A program made the position numbers and the translations under genes. Shown piece by piece: positions 40,439-49,595 of a stretch of DNA of 64,000 nt. Under the pieces are notes generated by a model. The model saw only the letters and a program-made list of their open reading frames with translations. It ran no database searches and was not told where the DNA came from. The stretch is from the NCBI RefSeq assembly GCF_947241125.1, contig NZ_OX365700.1, positions 2,636,001 through 2,700,000 of the forward strand, in the 5' to 3' direction. Every line of letters begins with the position of its first letter. Position 1 is the stretch's first letter. The DNA comes from Nitrospira tepida (GTDB taxonomy: Bacteria; Nitrospirota; Nitrospiria; Nitrospirales; Nitrospiraceae).

Positions 40439-42412
40439 ATGAGCGCGAACGGACTCGTACAAATCGAAGGGTTGACGCCCCCTGGGAACGCACACCGCAA
40501 GACCTCCAAGGTCATGCTGCTGTTCCCTCCCGAGTGGGTGCCGACCGCTCCCTACCTTGCCCTGCCAAGCCTGACCGCCGTCCTGCGCCAGGCGGGGCAT
40601 GAAGTCGTGCAAAAAGACATCAACATCGAAATGTACGATCTCTTTTTCAGCGACACCTTTTTGTTCTGGATCAGCGGGCGACTGGACCTCCAACGTCGGT
40701 TATTGGAGGAGCGCGAGCGCCGTGCGGCGCTGACCGACCAGGAAACGGACCAACTGGCTCTCTTGCGGGAGAAGTGCACCGTCGAGGTTTTCGACCTGGC
40801 CGAGCGGGCCGCGGAGGCCAAGCGCATCGTGCGCAGCCAGGACTTCTACGATGCGGACAAGCTCGAGTGGGCGCTCAACATCTTCCGCGAGGTGATGCAA
40901 TACATCTCCGCCGCCTACTATCCGGCTTCGCTCGTCTTCTACCCGATGGAGAGCAATCTCGGCTATCGGCCGGGCGTCTCCCGCGAGGTCTTCGCCTGTT
41001 TGGAGGACGAGCAGGTCAACGTCTATCGCGATGTCTGCCGGCAGCTCGTGCTACCGGTGGTGAACCGGGAGCAGCCGCACGTCGTCGGCGTCTCGATCGG
41101 CACGCAGATGCAACTGTTGGCCGGATTGACCTTCTGCAAGATGATCAAGCAGGCCTTCCCGCACATCCACGTCACGGTGGGCGGCAACGTCGTGACCCGC
41201 TTGCAGGAGGAATGGCCGACCCACCCGCAGTTCTTCAACGAGATCTTCGACACGGCCATCCTCTATGAAGGCGAACATGCCCTCCTGTGGCTGCTGGAGG
41301 CTCTGGCCGGCGGCCGGCCGATCTCATCCGTGCCGAACCTGATGTATCGCGGCACGGTGGGAGTCGAAACCAACAAGGAAATCTACACGGAGAAGACCAC
41401 GGCGCTGCCGCTGCCCGACTTCGACGGGCTCCCGCTGGACCAATACTTCGTCCCCGAGCGCATCCTGCCGTATCTCGCGACACGCGGCTGTTATTGGGGG
41501 CGCTGCACCTTCTGCGACCATGGGCAGGGCTATTTCGACCAGTACCGGGGCGTGCCGGCCCACCAGGTCATCGAGCAGGTGCTGGCCCTGCGCGACAAGT
41601 ACCATTGCCGGCATTTCCTGTTCTCTGACGAATCCTATCCGCCGGCCTTATTTAAAAAAGTGTCGCAACTGTTGGTCGAGCGCAACGCCGGCATCAAATG
41701 GACCACGCTGATCCGGTTCGAGGAAACCCTCCAGGATCAGGAACTCTGGTATCTCGCGGCGAAGTCCGGCTGCTGCACCCTCTATTACGGCATGGAGTCC
41801 GCCAACGAGCGGGTCCTCAACCTCATGGACAAACATGCGAAGAAGAGCGTCATGCGGACGAACCTGATGCAGGCGAGCCAAGCCGGCATCTGGAACCACG
41901 TGATGGCCTTTTACGGCTTCCCCGGCGAAACGCGAGACGAGGCCGAGGACACCAGGCGGTTCATCCTGGAGCACCAGCCCTACATTCACTCGGTGGAGCT
42001 GTTTTATTTCGTGGCCTACCGGCACACGCCGATCGTACGGTCGCCCGAAAAGTTCGGGATCACGATCCACAAGCAGCCGGAGTACGATCTGCCGCTGGAC
42101 TACTACTACACGCTGAATGAACCGGGCGGGTTGTCCTGCCTGGAGGCGATGGAGATGGCGGAGCAGTTTTATCAACAGGACTTTCACCCCTGGGCGGTCC
42201 GCGTCAATGCCAGGGAGCACGTGTTCCTTTACATTTCAAAGTTCGGGACGAACCGATTGCCGCAGATCTACGCGAAACCGGAAGACCGCCTGCGGGGAAC
42301 CGACAGCGTCTCCGGCTTAGTCACCTGGCCGGTGGCGCTCGGGGAGGGGGACGGGAACAAGGAGGACGGCCCGACGATGACGCGCGTCGTCAGCCACGCC
42401 TCCGGTGGATGA
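40439..42412 (+). CDS. B12-binding-type radical SAM protein 2 (CX4CX2C)
   Basis: 657 residues, clearly paralogous to the previous gene over its full length (VMLLFPPEWVPTAPYLALPS; VVGVSIGTQMQLLAGLTFCK; HVTVGGNVVTRLQ). The cluster motif is again RGCYWGRCTFCDHGQGY, C-x4-C-x2-C. Core blocks FSDESYPPALF, YYGMESANERVLNLMDKHA and AFYGFPGETRDEA are conserved. A 50-residue Gly/Asp-rich tail is specific to this copy. Tandem duplication with conserved unusual spacing suggests related but distinct substrates. Confidence 0.86.
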   Translation: MSANGLVQIEGLTPPGNAHRKTSKVMLLFPPEWVPTAPYLALPSLTAVLRQAGHEVVQKDINIEMYDLFFSDTFLFWISGRLDLQRRLLEERERRAALTDQETDQLALLREKCTVEVFDLAERAAEAKRIVRSQDFYDADKLEWALNIFREVMQYISAAYYPASLVFYPMESNLGYRPGVSREVFACLEDEQVNVYRDVCRQLVLPVVNREQPHVVGVSIGTQMQLLAGLTFCKMIKQAFPHIHVTVGGNVVTRLQEEWPTHPQFFNEIFDTAILYEGEHALLWLLEALAGGRPISSVPNLMYRGTVGVETNKEIYTEKTTALPLPDFDGLPLDQYFVPERILPYLATRGCYWGRCTFCDHGQGYFDQYRGVPAHQVIEQVLALRDKYHCRHFLFSDESYPPALFKKVSQLLVERNAGIKWTTLIRFEETLQDQELWYLAAKSGCCTLYYGMESANERVLNLMDKHAKKSVMRTNLMQASQAGIWNHVMAFYGFPGETRDEAEDTRRFILEHQPYIHSVELFYFVAYRHTPIVRSPEKFGITIHKQPEYDLPLDYYYTLNEPGGLSCLEAMEMAEQFYQQDFHPWAVRVNAREHVFLYISKFGTNRLPQIYAKPEDRLRGTDSVSGLVTWPVALGEGDGNKEDGPTMTRVVSHASGG

Positions 42413-42477
42413 AAGAACGTTCTGCGGGGGGGTCGCCAACATGCGGCAATCAGCGGCGCCGATTCCTCGCGGAATGG

Positions 42478-42768
42478 TCATGAAACGGACCGGGACAGCC
42501 AGGTTGAAATGACGCGATAGGCGGCTTCGACTTCTTTAGTCATCACTTCACCTTTCTTGTACATCTCCATGTATTTTCTTGGATTATTCGTCAGGTTCGC
42601 ATACCGGTGCGGATGCCAGATGCGGAGGAGGTCCCGATACCGTTCTTCGACACGCTCCCGGGTGACCGGCCCGGTCAACTCGAACAATTCCAGCGCGCGG
42701 ACCACCTCATGAGGAATCGTGTGTTCCGGCATCGCCTCTGAAGCCATGGTGTCCCAGTCTGGCAACAT
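42478..42768 (-). CDS. J-domain-like protein with HPH in place of HPD
   Basis: 96 residues. The central part is DnaJ-like: ALELFELTGPVTRERVEERY, then LLRIWHPHRYANLTNNPRKY and TKEVEAAYRVISTWL. The canonical His-Pro-Asp of J domains is HPH, so Hsp70 stimulation is doubtful. It lies between the second and third radical SAM genes on the other strand. It may be a degenerate adaptor. Confidence 0.7.
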   Translation of the reverse strand: MLPDWDTMASEAMPEHTIPHEVVRALELFELTGPVTRERVEERYRDLLRIWHPHRYANLTNNPRKYMEMYKKGEVMTKEVEAAYRVISTWLSRSVS

Positions 42769-42833
42769 GACAGGGGCCCCGTCAATCGCCGTCGCCCTGG
42801 TCGCTCCGATCCGGTTTATTCAGGCCTAGCTCC

Positions 42834-44072
42834 ATGTCTCGTCCACTGCCGCTGCTGCAAGCCGCTCCGATCTTTCAGAAGGGGGACTACCGCGAGGTCC
42901 TCCTTCGCGAGATGGATGCGGGGAAGATCCCCTTGAGCCTGGGGAAGGGTTGCCCGGTGAAATGCGAATTCTGCTACGAACTCGACCACAGTTATCGGGA
43001 AACGCTCGATCCTCCCAAGACCTCCGACGAGGACTGGAAGTTCATCCTCGACTATATTAACAAGAAGCCGACCGATCCGTTGCAGTTTTGGTGTCTCGGC
43101 GGCAACGAGTACATGGAATGGACCGATCTGTTTCTCCATCCGAAAGCCATGGAGTGGGTCGAGGACTTTCTCAAATACACGGACAAGAACATCCAGTTTT
43201 TCACGGTCGGCTTCGTGCATGTGCCGAAAATTCACCAGTTGGCGGCGCAATACCCAGGCCGGATCAATTTTGAATTGTCCGTCATCACGCTGGGCTCCTA
43301 CCGCCAGCAACTCATGCCGCACGCGCCCTCGGTCAAGCATGTGCTGAAGGTGTTGGACGGGCCGGCCGTGTCGTCGGCCAACTTCTACTCCTTCGACCAC
43401 CATACGATGTCCGAGGACGCCCGGACGATTTCGGCCGTGAACAAATCGTGCGTGCTCTGGATGGGCTGCCTGACCCCGGTGAACGGGATCAAGCCCGACA
43501 CGGCCGCGCTGATGCGGCGGGGGCGGACGACGCTGCCCGACGAGGCCCGGCGCATTTACGACATGGCCCTCCCGAACTCGACCACGATCCACACCGAGGC
43601 CTCCATCACGGCCTTTCTCAACCGGCGCCGGATCGTGACCGCGTTCGATTCCCTCGAATTGGAGAAGAAGGACACCGTCGTCGTCGCCAAGAGCGTCCAC
43701 CGGATCCTCTCGATGTTTCGCAAGCATCGCGCGCGCCTGCTCTATGTGCCGAACGCCACCCTTGGAGGGGATTCCGACTGCACGGTGCTGCTCACCTTCG
43801 ACGACATTGCCCGCCGGATCACTACGGAAAAGGTGCTCCATATCCCGAAGTGCGTGATGCAGTCGGGACGGGGCATGGATACCGACATCGCGGGCGTGAC
43901 GCTGGAGCAGTTCATGCGAAAAACCGGCGTGAGGGTCAAGGTGTTGCACAAGATCAACACCCAATTCGCAAACCGGCTCCTCTATCGGAACGGGCACCTG
44001 AAGAATTATGTGGAAGACTATCTGGGCAATCCCTTGACGCAACAGTACGAGACGCTTCCGATTCCGGCCTGA
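42834..44072 (+). CDS. Radical SAM protein 3
   Basis: 412 residues. The cluster motif is canonical: GKGCPVKCEFCYELDH, C-x3-C-x2-C, near residues 42-49. A GGNEYMEW block and VNKSCVLWMGCLTPVNGIKP follow. The C-terminal half includes FDDIARRITTEKVLHIPKCV and has a DUF512-like look (DUF512 proteins combine a PDZ-like and a radical SAM part). It shows no close relation to the two B12-type neighbours. Substrate unknown. Confidence 0.8.
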   Translation: MSRPLPLLQAAPIFQKGDYREVLLREMDAGKIPLSLGKGCPVKCEFCYELDHSYRETLDPPKTSDEDWKFILDYINKKPTDPLQFWCLGGNEYMEWTDLFLHPKAMEWVEDFLKYTDKNIQFFTVGFVHVPKIHQLAAQYPGRINFELSVITLGSYRQQLMPHAPSVKHVLKVLDGPAVSSANFYSFDHHTMSEDARTISAVNKSCVLWMGCLTPVNGIKPDTAALMRRGRTTLPDEARRIYDMALPNSTTIHTEASITAFLNRRRIVTAFDSLELEKKDTVVVAKSVHRILSMFRKHRARLLYVPNATLGGDSDCTVLLTFDDIARRITTEKVLHIPKCVMQSGRGMDTDIAGVTLEQFMRKTGVRVKVLHKINTQFANRLLYRNGHLKNYVEDYLGNPLTQQYETLPIPA

Positions 44073-44135
44073 TTCGGCCGAGTCCGCCTGACCTCGTTGA
44101 CAAGACCGCGCCCGGAACCTACAGTACAGACACGC

Positions 44136-45068
44136 ATGCCCGGCGAGCCACGATCTCTCAAGTTCTATCAAGCCGACGTTTTTTCCGACCGTCCCTTCGG
44201 CGGCAATCCGGTCGCGGTGGTGCCCGACGCCGTCGGCCTGGACGATCGGGTGCTGCAGCGGATTGCGCGCGAAATGAATCTCTCGGAGACCGTGTTCGTC
44301 TTTCCGCCCACAGACCCGGCGGCGGTCGCCAAGTTGCGCATTTTCACGCCGACCCAGGAAATTCCCTTTGCCGGGCATCCCGTGGTGGGGACCTTCTACA
44401 TCCTGGCCCTGCTCAAGCGCGTTCCCCTCAAGGAGCCCTGCACCAGAGTGCTCCAGGAGTGCAACCTGGGCCTCTTCCCGGTGGAGATCTATTCCGCAGA
44501 CGACGAGATCCTCCGGGTCATCATGTCGCAGCCGCAGCCCCAGTTCCTGGGCCGGATCGAGGACGTGCGGGATCACTTTGAGATCGCGCAGGCGCTGGGC
44601 GTCGCCAAATCGGCGATCGCCGCGGCCAAGTTTCCGATCGAGATCGTGTCCACCGGGTTGCCGACCCTGATCGTGCCGATGCGGACGCTTACGGCGGTCG
44701 ATTCGATCACCCCCCATCCTCAGGCGATCGCGGAACTCTGCGATCGATTCGGCGCCAACGCCATGCTGGTCTTTACGACCGTGACGGTCGAGCCGCGTTC
44801 CACCGTGCACACGCGCGTCTTTGCTCCGGCCATCGGCATCGTCGAAGATCCCGCCACGGGGAGCGCCAGCGGGGCGCTCGGCGCCTATTTGGTCCAAAAC
44901 GGCGTCGTGCAGGTCAATCCGACGACCGACATCATTGCGGAGCAGGGCTATGAGATGGAGCGGCCGTCGCGTATTCTGATCCGGGTGGAATCGGACGACG
45001 ACGTCATCAAGGACATCAAAGTCGGCGGGCGGGCCGTCATGGTCGTGGAAGGTACGCTGAATTTTTAA
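44136..45068 (+). CDS. PhzF-family isomerase/epimerase-like protein
   Basis: 310 residues from ATG 44136. Signature blocks: [31 protein letters not shown] (catalytic Glu), [16 protein letters not shown] and [18 protein letters not shown]. PhzF-family proteins are trans-2,3-dihydro-3-hydroxyanthranilate-type isomerases or epimerases with varied substrates, including peptide modification. It follows radical SAM 3 by about 60 bases and may share its operon; a strong hairpin follows. Confidence 0.92.
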   Translation: MPGEPRSLKFYQADVFSDRPFGGNPVAVVPDAVGLDDRVLQRIAREMNLSETVFVFPPTDPAAVAKLRIFTPTQEIPFAGHPVVGTFYILALLKRVPLKEPCTRVLQECNLGLFPVEIYSADDEILRVIMSQPQPQFLGRIEDVRDHFEIAQALGVAKSAIAAAKFPIEIVSTGLPTLIVPMRTLTAVDSITPHPQAIAELCDRFGANAMLVFTTVTVEPRSTVHTRVFAPAIGIVEDPATGSASGALGAYLVQNGVVQVNPTTDIIAEQGYEMERPSRILIRVESDDDVIKDIKVGGRAVMVVEGTLNF

Positions 45069-45082
45069 CGGGCAAGGGTGCG

Positions 45083-45112
45083 CCGCCGCGCCGGCTTTGT
45101 CCGGCGCGGCGG
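45083..45112 (+). terminator. GC-rich hairpin after the PhzF-like gene
   Basis: CCGCCGCGCCGG and CCGGCGCGGCGG form a perfect 12-bp stem around CTTTGT (45095-45100). There is no T run. It probably separates this transcript from the CBS gene. Confidence 0.65.
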
Positions 45113-45177
45113 GCGGCTCGGCAGATGACATGAACAGGGGCGGATGGATTCGCGTCGCGAAGAAGGAGGAAGAAGCA

Positions 45178-45579
45178 ATGTCCACAGTCGGTCAGCTCAT
45201 GAATTCCAAACCGGTCACCGTCGGGTCGTCGACGTCCGTGAAAGGCGCGGCCAAACGCATGAAGGACGATCAGATCAGCTCGCTTTTGGTGAAAAAGGGC
45301 GGCAAGATCGTCGGCATCATCACGGATAGCGACATCGTGCGGCGCGGCGTCGCCGGGACCAAAGACCTCAACAAGCTGACCGTCCAGGACATCATGACGG
45401 CGCCGGTGGCGACGATTGAGACGGTCCGCACCGCCCAGGACGCGCACGACATGATGGGTGATCTCGGCGTGCGGCATCTCGGCGTGACGCGCGGCGGCGA
45501 CATCATCGGCATCATCTCAGTCCGGGATCTGCTGGTGTTTTATAAGCGCGTGTCGGAGCCGAAAATCACCCAGGACTAG
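45178..45579 (+). CDS. Tandem CBS-domain protein
   Basis: 133 residues; strong GAAGGAGGAAG site. Two CBS units: MNSKPVTVGSSTSVKGAAKR with GKIVGIITDSDIVRR, then IMTAPVATIETVRTAQDAHD with GDIIGIISVRDLL. CBS pairs bind adenine nucleotides and regulate other proteins. Stand-alone and cytoplasmic. Confidence 0.92.
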   Translation: MSTVGQLMNSKPVTVGSSTSVKGAAKRMKDDQISSLLVKKGGKIVGIITDSDIVRRGVAGTKDLNKLTVQDIMTAPVATIETVRTAQDAHDMMGDLGVRHLGVTRGGDIIGIISVRDLLVFYKRVSEPKITQD

Positions 45580-45597
45580 GCCGAACCGGAGGCGTCA

Positions 45598-45690
45598 TGC
45601 GTCAACCGTCAGTCGCGAGAAGAATGAGTTGCCTTGCAACGCAAAGGCGGGCTCAGTCTTCACGATTGACGGATGACGTAATGACGACCT
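45598..45690. repeat. GTCA-rich repeat tract (CGTCAACCGTCAGTCG type)
   Basis: Short CGTCAxxCGTCA and ATTGACGGATGACG units, related to those at 33300 and 52180. Nothing else is seen before moaB. Confidence 0.4.
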
Positions 45691-45725
45691 CCGGGCTGGT
45701 GATGCCCGAAGGGGGAGAGAGAGGG

Positions 45726-46238
45726 TTATTTGGTCAATTCGCGGACGAGATGGCCGATTTCGGGCAGGATCAGTTTTTCCATCGCCAATCGGACCGCATG
45801 TTCGGACCCCGGCGTGGAAAAGAGCACGCGCCCCTTCACGATGCCGGCCGTCGCCCGGCTGATGATGGCCGGGGAGCCGATTTCCTGGTAGGTCAGAAAA
45901 CGGAAGATTTCTCCGAAACCGTCCAGCCGTTTCTCCAACATCCCGTCCACGGCCTCGAACGTGGAGTCCCGCCGGGCGATGCCGGTGCCGCCGTTGATCA
46001 CGATGGCCTGCACCTCCGGATTCGCGCAGGCCTCTTCGATCTTGGACCGAATCTGCGAGGGTTCATCCTTGATCAGATGGTAGGCGACGACCTCATGCCC
46101 CTGGTCCTTGAACAGGCGCATGATGAGCTGGCCGCTGCTGTCGGTGTCGGGCGTGCGGCTGTCGCTGCAGGTGACAACCATGCAGCCGATACGCTTTGGC
46201 GCCTGTTGCTTGTGCTCGTGATGAGTCGGCGTGGCCAT
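45726..46238 (-). CDS. moaB: MoaB-type molybdopterin biosynthesis protein
   Basis: 170 residues. The MoCF-binding fold is shown by IGCMVVTCSDSRTPDTDSSG, VVAYHLIKDEPSQIRSKIEE and AIVINGGTGIARRDSTFEAV. MoaB/MogA adenylates molybdopterin before metal insertion. The C-terminal SPAIISRATAGIVKGRVLFS then TPGSEHAVRLAMEK is standard. Confidence 0.92.
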   Translation of the reverse strand: MATPTHHEHKQQAPKRIGCMVVTCSDSRTPDTDSSGQLIMRLFKDQGHEVVAYHLIKDEPSQIRSKIEEACANPEVQAIVINGGTGIARRDSTFEAVDGMLEKRLDGFGEIFRFLTYQEIGSPAIISRATAGIVKGRVLFSTPGSEHAVRLAMEKLILPEIGHLVRELTK

Positions 46239-46315
46239 CGGGAGAAGGGTTGGGGCTCTACCCGAACGTCAGAGGATGGCCCGGCAGCGTCGGACCGACC
46301 GGGCCGGTGCTGCCG

Positions 46316-46642
46316 CTAGTTCCATACCGAATCCGGCCGAAGCTTTTCTACCGGCTGCCCCTTCACGATATGTTCATCGAGAATGGCCGTCACGTCCGCT
46401 TCCGTCACCTTGGCGTACCAGGTGCCGGTCGGATAGACGACGACCGTCGGGCCCTGCTCGCAGGGACCGAGGCATCCGGTTCCCGTCACCAACACCTCGC
46501 CAGGCTGAATGCCTCGTTGCATGAGCCCCATGTTGAAGGCCATGAGCAGTTGCTGGGACCCGGCCGAGCCGCAGGAAGGCTTCGGATGTCCGGGTGGCCT
46601 GGTATTGGCGCAGACGAGAATGTGATATTTTGGCTTCGGCAT
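46316..46642 (-). CDS. Thioredoxin-like [2Fe-2S] ferredoxin
   Basis: 108 residues; ATG 46642 behind GAGAGAAAGGA. Four Cys in the expected pattern: HILVCANTRPPGHPKPSCGS and GTGCLGPCEQGPTVVVYPTG. This is the thioredoxin-like ferredoxin fold. It probably acts as an electron carrier or Fe-S sensor. Same strand as the genes either side. Confidence 0.9.
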   Translation of the reverse strand: MPKPKYHILVCANTRPPGHPKPSCGSAGSQQLLMAFNMGLMQRGIQPGEVLVTGTGCLGPCEQGPTVVVYPTGTWYAKVTEADVTAILDEHIVKGQPVEKLRPDSVWN

Positions 46643-46722
46643 ACGTCGTCCTTTCTCTCCATGAAACGACTCGACGGAGCACCCACCGGTCGAGCCGAGC
46701 TGTGCGACCATCGTGATCCTGG

Positions 46723-47166
46723 TTATCGGGGATAGTAGCCCTTCCAGATCTCTTCCGTTTCCTCACCCAACTTCCAATGTTTGATGCCCTTCATCACCCA
46801 ATCAAGATAATGGTCCTTCGGCTTGAACTTCCCGATCGGCGGCGCCGCGTGGGTGGTGACCAATTGCTTCTCTTCCTGCTCATCGATCACGGTCACGGAG
46901 AGGTGGCGGTAGGCCCCCTCCGGCACATCGCCCTCGAACAGATCCATGCTCTTCAGATCTTCTTCCGTCATCTCCACGATCATGCCCCAGACCCGCTCGC
47001 CGGGGGAGGGCACGACGCTCGCCAGCCCGCAGCGCCACTGCGAAGACCAGCGGCAAAACTGAATCGTGTGGTCGGGAAGATAGGCCTTGCCAACCGGTTG
47101 ATGCTCCGGAGCCCGGCGCTTCAGTTGGGACGGGTTGAGATTGTCTGCATACACAAAGACTTTCAT
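46723..47166 (-). CDS. Gamma-glutamylcyclotransferase-like protein
   Basis: 147 residues. The pattern MKVFVYADNLNPSQLKRRAP then LPDHTIQFCRWSSQWRCGLA and SVVPSPGERVWGMIVEMTEE matches the GGCT/AIG2 fold, with the usual Glu-containing loop (DLFEGDVPEGAYR). GGCT enzymes cyclise gamma-glutamyl groups to 5-oxoproline; notably pxpABC, which consumes 5-oxoproline, is in the same window but not linked. Substrate unproven. Confidence 0.8.
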   Translation of the reverse strand: MKVFVYADNLNPSQLKRRAPEHQPVGKAYLPDHTIQFCRWSSQWRCGLASVVPSPGERVWGMIVEMTEEDLKSMDLFEGDVPEGAYRHLSVTVIDEQEEKQLVTTHAAPPIGKFKPKDHYLDWVMKGIKHWKLGEETEEIWKGYYPR

Positions 47167-47370
47167 GACATCTTCATCCTCGCGGCATGGGATCGCTCAC
47201 ACCTCGACCGCCTGCTGCCGCTCGCAGGACGGGACCGCTGCCTGGAGGTTGCGCGACGGATGTGGATCAGCCCGACAAAACCACAGACTTGTAACACAGT
47301 CGCTCGTGGGATTGCCAGTGTGCCGCGCAGCCGATCCCCTCGCAGAACCCGCGGCTCAATCCTATCAAGC

Positions 47371-48928
47371 CATTTAAAAATCTTACCCAGCGGGGGATCG
47401 TTGAGTCATTTGTGAATCTTACCGAGCGACGCATCCCCTGAGCCTGGAGTTGGGATTCTTCGGGCGCTCGGTCGGAAAACCGGCTTCCGTATTTGGCCTA
47501 GGATCAACGATCGCCGCTCGGTCCATACTGGAGATCCCCCCTTATGAGCGTCCTGTCCGGGGCAGCGCCGGTGTCTGGCGCTGGACCCTCGGGCTGAAGG
47601 TCCACCCACGCCAGGGCGTGCTCGCCCGCAGCTGCGGCGGCCGAGGCGCCGCTTCGCGCGGGGTGCGCGTGGCTCGGGTGGCCAGCGCCCAGAGTCGCTC
47701 CAGGTGCCGGTCAATCCGCTGCGAGAGCGCAAACGGATCGGTCGTCTTCAGGACTTGCTCCAGGGCGGCCACCTTCTGCGGATCGGCGTCGGCGCAGGCC
47801 CGCACCCGCTCGAACGGCGTCTGCGGCGCCTCATAGCGCCGGATCAACCGCGAGCCCACCCGGACCTTGCGGACGAGTTTCATCGCGGGCTGAAAGAGGT
47901 TCTGGAAGAGCCGCAGGTCCGCATACAGCGCGTTGAGCGCGGTGCGCGCCGCCTCGGTGTCGTACCGCTCCCAACCCACTAGCTTGCGGACATGCGTCCA
48001 GTTCTTCTGCTCCACATGCGCGTTGTCATCCTTCTTATACGGGCGCGAGCGCGTGAACTGGACCTGTCGACCAACAGGCCGCTGCTGACACCACGCCAGC
48101 AGGTGGTCATGGATGAACTCGCTCCCGTTGTCGGAATCCACGCCCCGCAGGGGGAACGGGAGCTGCGACTCGATGGTCGTCATCGCCTGCACGACCCCGT
48201 GACGGCTCTTGCCCATCACGGCCTGGCGCTCCACCCAGGTCGTGTGGATGTCCACACCGTCCACGGTGTGCAGGAACTCGCCGGCGGCCGAGGCGCCCGC
48301 GTGCGACACCAGATCGATCTCCAGATAGCCGGGCGTACGGACGTCCCAGTGCTCCGTCTTGATCGGGATCTGCTGCTTCAACAAGGACCCCGGGCGCGTC
48401 GTGCCATACAGCCGCCGCTTGAGCCGTCGCTTCCGGTCCCGCAGCCGGCGGTCGATCTGCCGGGCACTGATCCGCCGGAGTTGGGCTTCCACCGCCGGCG
48501 TGACCGCGGTGCGCCGCGTCAGCCAGGGCAGCCAGTGCGGCAGCGCCGCCTTCAGTCGCTGACCACACAGATAGCCCGAGGCCGCCCAGATTTCTGCCAG
48601 CAGGCGAATCACGGGCTCCCCATACGTCGGCCGTCGCCGGATCACCCGGCGCACGGGCGGCCGAGGTGGGGCCGCTCGGCTCAGCAACCCAATCGCATAC
48701 TTGCGATGATATCGACAGACTCGTGTCACTTCGTCCAGGAGGGCCGATCGCTCGCGGCGCCCCGCCCGCTGATACCGCTGCCACATCACCCGCAGATACT
48801 CGTGCTTCGACCGTCGCGCCATCCCCGCTGCCTCCATCCTCCCCCTCCTTCTGGCCCGCCCCATGCGGACTCGGAGGGTAAGATTGACAAATGACGCAAC
48901 GATCGGTCGCTCGGTAAGATTTTAGATG
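47371..48928 (-). mobile_element. Insertion sequence with ~50-bp composite inverted repeats
   Basis: Left end CATTTAAAAATCTTACCCAG, continuing with GATCGTTGAGTCATTTGTGA. The right end, reverse complemented, reads CATCTAAAATCTTACCGAGC and GATCGTTGCGTCATTTGTCA. Each end has two related ATCTTACC iterons. A single DDE transposase gene lies between. Exact boundaries and target duplication are not resolved. The stretch 47167-47370 to its left has no recognisable gene and may be interrupted sequence. Confidence 0.8.
47542..48837 (-). CDS. Transposase (integrase-type DDE, ISNCY-like)
   Basis: 431 residues from ATG 48837, which has an AAGGAGGGGG site; an in-frame ATG at 48864 is possible. The N-terminal helix-turn-helix (SKHEYLRVMWQRYQRAGRRE) precedes an rve-like core: EIDLVSHAGASAAGEFLHTV (Asp), LRGVDSDNGSEFIHDHLLAW (Asp) and NAHVEQKNWTHVRKLVGW (Glu). 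This is the single long protein of an unclassified/ISNCY-type IS. The reading frame is intact. Confidence 0.88.
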   Translation of the reverse strand: MEAAGMARRSKHEYLRVMWQRYQRAGRRERSALLDEVTRVCRYHRKYAIGLLSRAAPPRPPVRRVIRRRPTYGEPVIRLLAEIWAASGYLCGQRLKAALPHWLPWLTRRTAVTPAVEAQLRRISARQIDRRLRDRKRRLKRRLYGTTRPGSLLKQQIPIKTEHWDVRTPGYLEIDLVSHAGASAAGEFLHTVDGVDIHTTWVERQAVMGKSRHGVVQAMTTIESQLPFPLRGVDSDNGSEFIHDHLLAWCQQRPVGRQVQFTRSRPYKKDDNAHVEQKNWTHVRKLVGWERYDTEAARTALNALYADLRLFQNLFQPAMKLVRKVRVGSRLIRRYEAPQTPFERVRACADADPQKVAALEQVLKTTDPFALSQRIDRHLERLWALATRATRTPREAAPRPPQLRASTPWRGWTFSPRVQRQTPALPRTGRS

Positions 48929-49011
48929 ACTCAATACGTCAATTTGACTTGCACCGCAACGATCCCTATTCTCCATGGAGGCCGGCCGACGGGACCGCGC
49001 CGTGAACACAT

Positions 49012-49545
49012 ATGGACAGCCCTGCATCACCCATTCAGCCGGACCAGCCGAATCCACCTTCCGGTGTTTCAGCCGCACAAGCGCGCCAGCCCTTCTCGCG
49101 CCCGTCTCGCAGCGCCTTGTGGCATGGGCTTGCACTCGGCCTGCTGGTGATCGGCGGGGCCATCTACTGGTTCGTGAAGCCTCCCAGCTTGAACCTGTTG
49201 GCCGATCCGGCCTCCGCCGAAGCCCTGGCGCTGGTGCAGACCCATCGAGCCAAACAGGCCCCGACGATCCTGCAAGGTGTGAACGAGATTGCGCGGTCGC
49301 GGGAAGCACGGGGGGCGAAAACCCGTCTTGGACAGTGGATGGTGGAGAAGCAGGCCGAGGACCTGTATATCGTCAAGGTCATGTTCCGGGAGCAGGGAAG
49401 CCGCAACTGGGTCGAGCGGGAGTACACTTGGCAAGTGGATCTGAAGGACAAGAAGATCAGCGCGCTGTCGATGCCGGCGATTGACCTGATGCCGGAGGTA
49501 GATTTGGCCCCGTTGAACCCCGCGATGCCGCTGCCGGTGAGATAG
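49012..49545 (+). CDS. Single-pass membrane protein, unknown
   Basis: 177 residues. A Pro-rich cytoplasmic N-terminus of about 35 residues is followed by one membrane segment (HGLALGLLVIGGAIYWFV). A periplasmic domain follows (NEIARSREARGAKTRLGQWM, LYIVKVMFREQGSRNWVERE, YTWQVDLKDKKISALSM). The family is not recognised. The gene stands alone after the IS. Confidence 0.65.
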   Translation: MDSPASPIQPDQPNPPSGVSAAQARQPFSRPSRSALWHGLALGLLVIGGAIYWFVKPPSLNLLADPASAEALALVQTHRAKQAPTILQGVNEIARSREARGAKTRLGQWMVEKQAEDLYIVKVMFREQGSRNWVEREYTWQVDLKDKKISALSMPAIDLMPEVDLAPLNPAMPLPVR

Positions 49546-49595
49546 CCTTGACGGAGCGCCCGTGGTCGTTACACGGAGCCCGACTCTCGAGACGG

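Noticed and set aside
42816-45185. 789-codon minus-strand ORF opposite radical SAM 3 and the PhzF-like gene
   Set aside because: GC-rich codon bias keeps the antisense frame open; its translation has no domains, while both sense genes have clear motifs.
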